NCBI RefSeq assembly: GCF_000745265.1
Contig: NZ_JQNN01000001.1
Location: forward strand, 3,410,001-3,474,000
DNA: 64,000 nt
From: Massilia sp. 9096
GTDB taxonomy: Bacteria > Pseudomonadota > Gammaproteobacteria > Burkholderiales > Burkholderiaceae_D
Reading direction: 5' to 3'
Shown here: in pieces, positions 50,116 to 57,000 of the stretch
Position numbering within the stretch: position 1 is the stretch's first letter
How the letters are laid out: every line of letters begins with the position of its first letter
Position numbers and translations under genes: made by a program
The notes under the pieces: generated by a model
Databases searched by the model: none
The model's input: the letters and a program-made list of their open reading frames with translations, nothing else
What the model was told of the DNA's origin: nothing

Positions 50116-50481
50116 GGAAACACCTATCTCGTTTAGGTTGTTTTTCGGTCGATTATCAACCGATCTAAACCTACAAAAGATGATATTTTAGTTTAGATAC
50201 CTTCTAACGTCATCCTTTTTTGCAACTATTGCAAACCAAAAACGACATGGCTTGCTTGACTTCCAGCCTTAATTTCGTTTAATAATTTCAATTCTCGAAA
50301 GCTGCGTATTATTGCAAAAGAGCACAGTTGCACCCATCTACTTACTCTAGGATGTAGTTGCTCCTCCTTTTTTGTCAATGGGCAAATGCCGCCCCTACGT
50401 GCGCGCCCTAACGGTGCACCCCGCCATGGCTGCGTAAAATCTACCATCGACAGATAAAGAATCGACCGAGGAGCTGAAGCA
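50116..50481. promoter_or_regulatory. AT-rich divergent control region with several inverted repeats
   Basis: A 366-bp gap, the most AT-rich part of the window. It holds a perfect 17-bp palindrome TTTGCAA-CTA-TTGCAAA (50219-50235) with another TTGCAAAA half at 50312; an inverted repeat ATCTAAAC (50163-50170) and GTTTAGAT (50191-50198), plus GTTTAG at 50131; and a near-perfect palindrome at 50146-50162. These lie 15 to 200 bp upstream of the nucleotidyltransferase operon and probably bind its regulators. No gene is visible. Confidence 0.55.
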
Positions 50482-52188
50482 ATGGCAACTGGCAGCGAAA
50501 AAGAAGAAGGCCTCCAAAAGGATCTCGAGACGCAGGGCGGCGGCCAGTCCGTGGGCGTGCCGGCCTCGGGCGAGGTCGAAGGCAATGCCTATTCGCCGCT
50601 CGGCAACCCCGGCGTCAAGCACTGGCAGGCCAGCTACATCGAGCGCGACGGGCTGGAAGACCGCGGCAACATCTTCTTTGCCGCGGTCGAGATGACGCGC
50701 ATGCCGATGGTCGTCACCGATCCGCGCCAGGACGACGACCCGATCGTGTTCGCCAACGGCGCTTTCTTCGACCTGACCGGCTATACCAAGGAAGAAGTCA
50801 TCGGGCGCAACTGCCGCTTCCTGCAGGGTCCGCAAACCGACCGCGCCACCGTCGCCGAGATCCGCCATGCGCTGCAGGAAGAGCGCGCGGTCGCGGTCGA
50901 CATCCTGAACTACAAGAAGGACGGCACCCAGTTCTGGAACGCGCTGTTCACCGGACCGATCTTCGACCAGGACGGCCAGTTGCTGTACCACTTCGCCTCG
51001 CAGATGGACGTCACCGAGCGCCGCGTGTCGCAGGAAGCCTACCTGCAGGCGCAGAAGATGGAGGCGATCGGCCAGCTCACCGCCGGCATGGCGCACGACT
51101 TCAACAACCTGCTGCAGGTCATCAACGGCAACCTGGAAGTGGCCACCGTCAGCCTCGACAACCCGGCCGTCGCGCGCACGGCGATCGAGCGCGCGCAGCG
51201 CGCGGCCATGCGCGCGGGCAAGCTCACCCAGCAGCTGCTGACCTTCGCGCGCAAGCAGCGCCTCGAACCGAAGCGCATCAATGTCAACAACCTGGTGGTC
51301 GAGTTTTCCGAGATGCTGGTGCGTACGCTCGGCGACAAGATCGACCTGCGCCTGGACCTGCGCCCTGGCCTGCCGCTGTGCAATCTTGACCCGACCCACC
51401 TCGAGATGGCGCTGCTGAACGTCCTGATCAACGCGCGCGACGCCATGCCCGACGGCGGCGAGGTCACGGTCGGCACCGCGATCGTGCGCGGCGAGGACCG
51501 CACGCGCGCCCACAACCTGGCGCCCGGCACCTACATCACCCTGTGCGTGATCGACAAGGGCATCGGCATGCCACCCGACGTGCTGCGCCGCGCGACCGAG
51601 CCGTTCTTCACCACCAAGGGCCCGGGTACCGGCCTGGGCCTGGCGATGGTGCATGGCTTCGTGCAGCAGTCGCAGGGCCGCCTCGAGATCGAGAGCAAGC
51701 CGGGCGAAGGCACGATCGTGCGCATGATCTTCCCGATCGCCGGCAACAGCGTCGAACTCGATCCGGCGTCGGCGCAAACGCCGGGCATCATCGACAATAC
51801 CTCCGCCAAGCTGGCCAGCGCCAAGCCGTGCGTGCTGGTGGTCGAGGACAACGACGACGTGCGCGAACTGGCCGAGAGCGTGCTGGAAATGTCCGGCTAT
51901 GCGGTGCAATCGGCCGCCAGCGGCGAGCAGGCGCTGGCGCTGCTGGAACGGGGCGAGAAAGTCGACCTGCTGTTCACCGACGTGATCATGCCGGGCGGGA
52001 TGAACGGCCTGGAACTGGTGGACAAGGTACGCCAGCAGCATCCGGCGATGCCGGTGCTGGTCACCACCGGCTACATGGACGAGCTGCCCGAGCGCGAGCG
52101 CAGCAAGGGCCTGGACATCCTGGCCAAGCCGTACAAGCACGAGGACTTGCTGGAACGGGTCAAGGCGGCGCTGGGCAAGACGGCGTAG
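50482..52188 (+). CDS. LOV (blue-light) sensor hybrid histidine kinase with receiver domain
   Basis: A 568-residue soluble protein. Residues about 63-180 are a PAS/LOV domain with the flavin-binding signature GRNCRFLQGP; C111 is the photoactive Cys that bonds FMN in blue light. The kinase core follows: H205 in GMAHDFNNLL (HisKA), NVLINARDAMP (N box), DKGIGMP (G1) and GTGLGLAMVHGF (G2). A receiver domain occupies about 449-565, with acidic EDNDD and phospho-acceptor D500 in LLFTDVIMPGG. No membrane segments. It probably senses blue light and relays phosphate to a separate regulator; no output gene lies next to it. Confidence 0.92.
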   Translation: MATGSEKEEGLQKDLETQGGGQSVGVPASGEVEGNAYSPLGNPGVKHWQASYIERDGLEDRGNIFFAAVEMTRMPMVVTDPRQDDDPIVFANGAFFDLTGYTKEEVIGRNCRFLQGPQTDRATVAEIRHALQEERAVAVDILNYKKDGTQFWNALFTGPIFDQDGQLLYHFASQMDVTERRVSQEAYLQAQKMEAIGQLTAGMAHDFNNLLQVINGNLEVATVSLDNPAVARTAIERAQRAAMRAGKLTQQLLTFARKQRLEPKRINVNNLVVEFSEMLVRTLGDKIDLRLDLRPGLPLCNLDPTHLEMALLNVLINARDAMPDGGEVTVGTAIVRGEDRTRAHNLAPGTYITLCVIDKGIGMPPDVLRRATEPFFTTKGPGTGLGLAMVHGFVQQSQGRLEIESKPGEGTIVRMIFPIAGNSVELDPASAQTPGIIDNTSAKLASAKPCVLVVEDNDDVRELAESVLEMSGYAVQSAASGEQALALLERGEKVDLLFTDVIMPGGMNGLELVDKVRQQHPAMPVLVTTGYMDELPERERSKGLDILAKPYKHEDLLERVKAALGKTA

Positions 52189-52208
52189 AAACGGCTTCGG
52201 TAAACGAC

Positions 52209-52234
52209 GACGCCCCGGCACGGGCCGGGGCGTC
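52209..52234. terminator. Bidirectional hairpin between the LOV kinase and rhlE
   Basis: GACGCCCCGGC (52209-52219) pairs perfectly with GCCGGGGCGTC (52224-52234), loop of four, in the 69-bp convergent gap. No long T run, but an 11-bp GC-rich stem should end both transcripts. Confidence 0.75.
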
Positions 52235-52257
52235 GGGTCGATGCACTATCCGCCTTG

Positions 52258-53763
52258 TTACGGCTTGGGCAAGCCGCCCAGCAGCGCCGCCAGCTTGGGC
52301 TTCGGCTTGGACGAGCCGGCCGGCGACGCGGCCTGCTGCTCCTTGCGCGGCGCGTTGGCCGGCTCGTAGGGCTTGAGGAACCACGGATCGATCTTCTCGC
52401 GGCGCGGGCCGGCAAAGCGCGGACCGCGCTCGCCGCCGCGCTCTTCGCTGCGGCCGGGGCGGCGATCGCCATAGCGTTCGTTGTCGCGCTCCGGACGCTC
52501 GCCGCGCGGCGGACGTTCGCCGCGTTCGCCGCCGCGTTCCGCACCGCGTTCAGCGCGATGGCCGCCACCCGCGCGCGCCGGCGCGAAGCCGGTCAGTTCG
52601 CCACGCGTGATGGTCTGCTTGATCAGCTTCTCGATGTCGGCCAGCAGGCGCTCGTCCTTGTCCGAGTAGACCGAGAGCGCGTCGCCGGTGGCGCCGGCGC
52701 GGCCGGTGCGGCCGATGCGGTGCACGTAGTCCTCGGCGTTGTACGGCAGGTCGTAGTTGATCACGCACGGCAGGTCGGTGATGTCGAGGCCGCGCGCGGC
52801 GACGTCGGTCGCGACCAGCACGTCGATGTCGCCGTTCTTGAAGGCGTCGAGCGCGGCGATGCGCTCCTGCTGGGTCTTGTCGCCGTGGATCGCCGAGGCC
52901 TTGACGCCGGCCTGCTCCAGAAAGCGCGCCAGGCGCGAAGCGCCGATCTTGGTGTTCGAGAACACCAGCACCTGCTTCAGGTCGCGCGCGCGGATCAGGT
53001 GCAGCACGACCTCGCGCTTCTGCTCTTCGTCGACCTTGTACAGCACCTGGGTGATCGAGGTGTTGGTGGCGTTGCTGCGCGCGACTTCGATGGTCAGGGG
53101 GTCGTTCAGGAAGCTGGCGGCCAGCTTCTTGATCTCGGGCGAGAAGGTGGCCGAGAACATCAGGTTCTGGCGCTTCTTGGGCAGCAGGTTGATGATGCGC
53201 TGCAGGTCGGGCAGGAAGCCCATGTCGAGCATGCGGTCGGCTTCGTCCATCACCAGCATCTGGACCTGGCCCAGGCTGATGTTCTTCTGCTCCACGTGGT
53301 CGAGCAGGCGGCCCGGCGTCGCGATCACGATCTCGACGCCTTTGCGCAGGAGTTCGGTCTGCGGCTTCATGTCCATGCCGCCGAAGACGACGGTCGAACG
53401 CAGCGGGGTATGCTGGGCGTAGGCCTTGACGTTGTCGGCGACCTGGATCGCCAGCTCGCGCGTCGGCGTCAGCACCAGCGCGCGCACCGCGTGACGGGCC
53501 GGCGACATGCTGGTGTTCGCGTGCGGCAGCAGGTTCTGGATGATCGGCAGCGAGAAGCTCGCGGTCTTGCCGGTACCGGTCTGGGCGGCGCCCATGACAT
53601 CGCGGCCCTGCAGCACAACGGGAATGGCATTGGCCTGGATCGGGGTCGGGTGGACGTAACCCTGGTCCGACAGCGCGCGCTGGATCTCAGGCGCCAGGCC
53701 GAAATCGGCGAAACGCACGGTCGGTGCGTCGCCAGCATCAATGGTGGTCGATGTTTCAGACAT
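52258..53763 (-). CDS. rhlE: ATP-dependent DEAD-box RNA helicase RhlE
   Basis: A 501-residue helicase acting in rRNA maturation and mRNA turnover. Motifs: Q motif region FADFGLAPEIQRAL, motif I AQTGTGKT, Ia PTRELAIQV, II DEADRMLDMGF, III SATFS, and C-domain VFSNTKIGASRLA, DVAARGLDI and HRIGRTGRAG. The C-terminal tail (about residues 385-480) is rich in Arg, Gly and Glu with repeated ERGGERG-type segments, as in RhlE of betaproteobacteria, where it aids RNA binding. Confidence 0.93.
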   Translation of the reverse strand: MSETSTTIDAGDAPTVRFADFGLAPEIQRALSDQGYVHPTPIQANAIPVVLQGRDVMGAAQTGTGKTASFSLPIIQNLLPHANTSMSPARHAVRALVLTPTRELAIQVADNVKAYAQHTPLRSTVVFGGMDMKPQTELLRKGVEIVIATPGRLLDHVEQKNISLGQVQMLVMDEADRMLDMGFLPDLQRIINLLPKKRQNLMFSATFSPEIKKLAASFLNDPLTIEVARSNATNTSITQVLYKVDEEQKREVVLHLIRARDLKQVLVFSNTKIGASRLARFLEQAGVKASAIHGDKTQQERIAALDAFKNGDIDVLVATDVAARGLDITDLPCVINYDLPYNAEDYVHRIGRTGRAGATGDALSVYSDKDERLLADIEKLIKQTITRGELTGFAPARAGGGHRAERGAERGGERGERPPRGERPERDNERYGDRRPGRSEERGGERGPRFAGPRREKIDPWFLKPYEPANAPRKEQQAASPAGSSKPKPKLAALLGGLPKP

Positions 53764-54119
53764 GTTTTCTTTCGGCGTTAATTCGTTGCGCTCTACGGCC
53801 GGGCTCGTGCCTGGCAGGGCCCAACGCGGAAAGTGACGGGACGCGCCGGCGGTGCACTTGGCAAGGCGGGCGGCTTGGCTGCGTGGTCAGCACCGTGAAG
53901 CGCTGCACGGACGTAGAGATTGACATCGCGCTCAAGGTTACCTCAAATCCTACCCCCTGTATATGAAATCCTCGTTTTTCGGCCCTGGATTGCCATATTT
54001 TCATCGGTAGTCTCCGCCTTTCCCTTTACATTCCTTTACCCGGCTTTACATCCGGGCGCCCTCTTCCGGCCCCGCAGCGGGCCGATAATTGATGCAGTAA
54101 ATCAACGCGAGGGCAGATC
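53764..54119. promoter_or_regulatory. Divergent region before the EF-hand gene, with a sigma70-like promoter and three 10-bp-phased CTTTAC repeats
   Basis: A 356-bp gap with no gene. TTGACA (53920-53925), 17-bp spacer, TCAAAT (53943-53948) is a good plus-strand promoter. CTTTAC occurs at 54024, 54034 and 54044, exactly 10 bp apart, about 70 bp before the EF-hand ATG; GATAAT at 54084 may be a nearer -10. The phasing matches the GTTAC triplet before the VirK/YbjX gene. Confidence 0.55.
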
Positions 54120-55250
54120 ATGGTAACAAGCGTCACAGGCGGCAGCGCATCGAACTGGACCGACTCGGTCTTTTCCAAGCTCGACACCAAGAACCAGGGC
54201 TATATCGACCAGAGCGAATTCGCCAGCGCCCTTTCGAGCACCGGCAGCGCCACCGGCGGCAAGAGCGCGGGCGACGCCACGAGCGCGGACGACGCTTTCA
54301 GTGCGCTCGACGGCGATGGCGACGGCAAGATCACCAAGAGCGAGCTGACCGATGCGATGAACAAGCTGTCCGACCAGCTCAACGCGCAGTTCGACGCCGC
54401 GCGCGTGAGCGGCGGCATGGCGCCCGGCGGGGCGCCCAACGGTCCGCCGCCGGGCGAGGACGGCAGCAGCGACAGTGCCGACGCCAGCGGCAGTACCGGC
54501 GGCACCCAGCACGCGCACCATTATCATCATGCACAAAGCACGGACAGCAGCGACAGCGCCGACGCCACGGGCAGCGCCAGCGACATGGCCAGCGCCCTCG
54601 CCGCAGCCGGCGTGACCGGCGCCACGGCCGGCGCCGCCGACGGCAGCAGCACCGACGCATCCGACACCAGCGGCGACGGCAGCGACATGCTGGCAGCCGC
54701 CGGAGCAGCCAGCGGTGCGCGCGGCGCCGGCCATGCGCACGGTCCCCACGGCGGCGGCGGCGCCGACGGTCCTCCGCCCAGCGGCGCTGCAGGCGGCGCC
54801 GGCGCGGCCGGCAGCAGCGCCGGCACCGGCAGCACCGGCAGCACCAGCAGCACCGGCAGCACCAGCAGCACCAGCAGCACCAGCAGCACCAGTAGCGACC
54901 TGGCTGCCGACACCAATGGCGACGGCGTGGTCAGCGCGGAAGAACTGGCCGCTTACGAAGGCTCGCTGACCAGCAGCCTGGACGCCAGCAGCAGCAGCGG
55001 CGCCAATGGCAGCACGAGCGCAAGCAGCGGCGTCTCCGGTACCACCGGCGGCACGTCCGCCACCAGCGCCACCGACGCCGCCAACGGCACCGATCCTGCC
55101 CAGCAGCAGCGCGAGATCGCCCACGCGCTGCACCTGCTGCGCGCCTACGCCGACAACAGCGGCAACGGCGGCGCAAACGGCATGAACGCAAACGGCATGG
55201 ACGCGAGCGCCGCCGACAGCAGCAGCGCCGGCATCAGCATCACGGTGTAA
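54120..55250 (+). CDS. EF-hand calcium-binding protein of low complexity
   Basis: A 376-residue protein with three EF-hand loops: DTKNQGYIDQSEF (about residues 22-34), DGDGDGKITKSEL (about 64-76) and DTNGDGVVSAEEL (about 262-274). The first has Asn/Gln replacements and may be weak. Between and after them are long Ser/Thr/Ala/Gly/Asp stretches, an HAHHYHHA cluster near residue 140, and an STGSTSST repeat near 240-258. No clear signal peptide. EF-hand proteins of this kind (EfhP-like or XopAW-like) are found in related genera; role unknown, perhaps calcium sensing or buffering. Confidence 0.82.
   Translation: MVTSVTGGSASNWTDSVFSKLDTKNQGYIDQSEFASALSSTGSATGGKSAGDATSADDAFSALDGDGDGKITKSELTDAMNKLSDQLNAQFDAARVSGGMAPGGAPNGPPPGEDGSSDSADASGSTGGTQHAHHYHHAQSTDSSDSADATGSASDMASALAAAGVTGATAGAADGSSTDASDTSGDGSDMLAAAGAASGARGAGHAHGPHGGGGADGPPPSGAAGGAGAAGSSAGTGSTGSTSSTGSTSSTSSTSSTSSDLAADTNGDGVVSAEELAAYEGSLTSSLDASSSSGANGSTSASSGVSGTTGGTSATSATDAANGTDPAQQQREIAHALHLLRAYADNSGNGGANGMNANGMDASAADSSSAGISITV
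54835..54895 (+). repeat. In-frame 9-bp microsatellite (Ser/Thr/Gly)
   Basis: Roughly seven copies of ACCAGCAGC / ACCGGCAGC code for the STGSTSST stretch of the EF-hand protein. The period is a multiple of three, so copy-number change would alter length, not frame. Confidence 0.75.
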
Positions 55251-55253
55251 GAA

Positions 55254-55871
55254 TCAGGAGGTGATCAGCCCGTGCTCGTCGAGCACGTCATGCAGCAGCT
55301 CGAGACGGATCACCGGATTGTCCAGCATGAGCATGTGCTGCTTTTGCTGGTTGGGCAGGGGCAGCAGTTCGCACCAGCGGTTGGCGACCCAGCCGCAATC
55401 GTCGAGGCGGAACGGCGGCTGCACCGGCCAGCGGCTCTGCGGCACGTCGTGCAGCGAGGCCAGCACGCGGTCGAGGGCGTCGGCCGCGCCCTTCAGGTCG
55501 GACGGGATGCGCACCTCGTGGTCGTCTTCCTGCAGCTCGACCTCGGCCATCCACAAGCCGTTCGAGCGGCACTCGCTGCCCAGCACCTGGAAGCGCGAGC
55601 CGCCACGGCACACCACCTGCAGCAGGCCCGGCGTCGATGCCGTCGTGTCCTGCACCGAAGCCAGCGTGCCCGAGCCGACGAAGCGCTCGGCGCCGGTGGG
55701 CGTGCGCACTTCCTGGCCATGCGTCAGCAGCACGACGCCGAACGGCGTGTCTTCCGTCAGGCAGTGGCTGATCATGTCGAGGTAGCGCACCTCGAAGATC
55801 TGCAGCGGCAGTACGCCGTCCGGAAACAGCACCGTGCTGAGAGGGAACAGCGGTAAGGTGAGCGTAGCCAT
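55254..55871 (-). CDS. LON peptidase substrate-binding domain protein
   Basis: A 205-residue protein consisting of the N-terminal domain of Lon without ATPase or protease: LTLPLFPLSTVLFPDGVLPLQIFEVRYLDM (abridged; residues about 3-32), FGVVLLTHGQEV, GTLASVQDT, GLLQVVCRGGSRFQVLGSE. Such stand-alone proteins (YcaK/COG2802-like) are widespread; possible role in handling unfolded proteins. It converges on the EF-hand gene with a 3-bp gap. Confidence 0.88.
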   Translation of the reverse strand: MATLTLPLFPLSTVLFPDGVLPLQIFEVRYLDMISHCLTEDTPFGVVLLTHGQEVRTPTGAERFVGSGTLASVQDTTASTPGLLQVVCRGGSRFQVLGSECRSNGLWMAEVELQEDDHEVRIPSDLKGAADALDRVLASLHDVPQSRWPVQPPFRLDDCGWVANRWCELLPLPNQQKQHMLMLDNPVIRLELLHDVLDEHGLITS

Positions 55872-55880
55872 GGCGGCATC

Positions 55881-56295
55881 ATGACAGTTCGAGGCGCCGC
55901 ATGGAGCACGATTGCGGCGCACCGCGACGAACTTGGAAACGTCTTCCGCGTCCCCGGCGAGCAGGTCAACACCGGCGTGGAAGCGCAGGCCACCGGCGAG
56001 ATCGCCCCACCGGCATGCCCGAGGTACGCTCGTACATCCTGCTCGGCTACCGCCTGCCGATGCTGGACGGCCTGTCCGTCTCGGGCGGCTGGCAGCACAT
56101 CGGCCGGCGCCCGTGCAACGAAGCCGGTGGATGGGCAAGGGCGTGATCCTGCGCGCGATGGTCGACAACGTCGCCGGCAAGCGCTACTGGTCGACGGTCG
56201 GTCCGGCCAACATCAGCGGCAGCAACAAGGACAACCCGACCGCCCACCTGGGCGCGCCGCGCACGGCATCGGTGTCGCTCGGCGTCGACCTGTAA
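55881..56295 (+). pseudogene. TonB-dependent receptor remnant (C-terminal barrel), frameshifted
   Basis: Three successive pieces of an outer-membrane TonB-dependent (siderophore-type) receptor lie in three different frames. Piece 1 (about 55920-56010): DELGNVFRVPGEQVNTGVEA. Piece 2 (about 56010-56145): GMPEVRSYILLGYRLP, then GLSVSGGWQHIGRRP. Piece 3 (about 56140-56295): LRAMVDNVAGKRYWSTVG, then LGAPRTASVSLGVDL and TAA. Together they match the last beta strands of the barrel, with about 30 residues missing between pieces 1 and 2. The plug and most of the barrel are gone. Confidence 0.75.
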
Positions 56296-56319
56296 GTCGC
56301 GTCAGAGCGTCTTCGCGGC

Positions 56320-56754
56320 CTAGTCCTCGGGGCCCTGCAGCGGCAGATCGCGCAGGTCCTCGAACAGCGCCTGCAGGCGCCAGCGCAGGCGCGGCCAGCC
56401 CGGATCAGGTTCGGGCAGCACGTGCACGACGATGCGGGCGCCGGGGGCGGCGTCGCAGGCGAAGGGGTAGCTGCCGGCCTGCTCGAACGGCAGGCGGAAT
56501 ACGTGGCCGGGCGCGACCAGCACCTGGCCGAACACGTGCGGCGCGCGGTCGCGGTTACGCAGCAGCAGGACGTCGCTCACGCCCAGCGTCAGGCGCAGCT
56601 CGGCGGGCACCGACGGCGCTCTCGTCGCCGCAGCGCGCGTGAACTCCAGCGGCCGCTCGCGCGTCGCCCCGCCGAGCGGCGCCAGCGCCGCCAACAGCAG
56701 CACGAGCAGCAGGCTGCCGGCCAGCCCCCATTGGAAGCGCAGCAGAAGGCTCAC
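56320..56754 (-). CDS. Membrane-anchored cupredoxin-like protein
   Basis: A 144-residue protein from a GTG start: an N-terminal hydrophobic anchor (WGLAGSLLLVLLLAALAPLG) and a periplasmic domain of cupredoxin style, with LTLGVSDVLLLRNRD, PHVFGQVLVAPGHVFRLPF and AGSYPFACDAAPGARIVVHVL. A His (in APHVFG) and a Cys (in PFACD) stand where a type I copper site would have them, but the full His/Cys/His/Met set is not clear. An ATG at 56832 would add 26 residues ahead of the anchor; I prefer GTG 56754 because the anchor then sits at the N-terminus. Substrate unknown. Confidence 0.6.
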   Translation of the reverse strand: MSLLLRFQWGLAGSLLLVLLLAALAPLGGATRERPLEFTRAAATRAPSVPAELRLTLGVSDVLLLRNRDRAPHVFGQVLVAPGHVFRLPFEQAGSYPFACDAAPGARIVVHVLPEPDPGWPRLRWRLQALFEDLRDLPLQGPED

Positions 56755-56781
56755 GCGCGCCCCCCGCGCGCAGGCATGCAA

Positions 56782-56818
56782 GTGTGCGTACGCGCGCACG
56801 TCCACGCATGCGCGCGCA
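56782..56818. repeat. Alternating purine-pyrimidine tract (Z-DNA prone)
   Basis: Twenty bases at 56782-56801 and fifteen at 56804-56818 strictly alternate purine and pyrimidine, mostly GC/CG and GT/AC steps, separated by CC. Located upstream of the cupredoxin-like gene and the divergent histidine kinase. Confidence 0.55.
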
Positions 56819-57000
56819 GGCATGGCAGGCAAGGCATCGCGGTCGGAATCGGGGCCGTCGGGCTCGGGAAGGACACAGTGTTCACATTGTAGCGTTTTGT
56901 GCGCCTGCCCGGCAGATAGATGCGTATGCTACCCCTTCGACGGCGCGTTTCCCTTGCCGGCAACGGACCCACTTGTCACGCCCTTTGTCGCGTATTGCCT

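Noticed and set aside
54835..54895. Regular short repeats that might suggest a CRISPR array
   Set aside because: Units are 9 bp with no spacers and are in frame inside a Ser/Thr-rich coding region.
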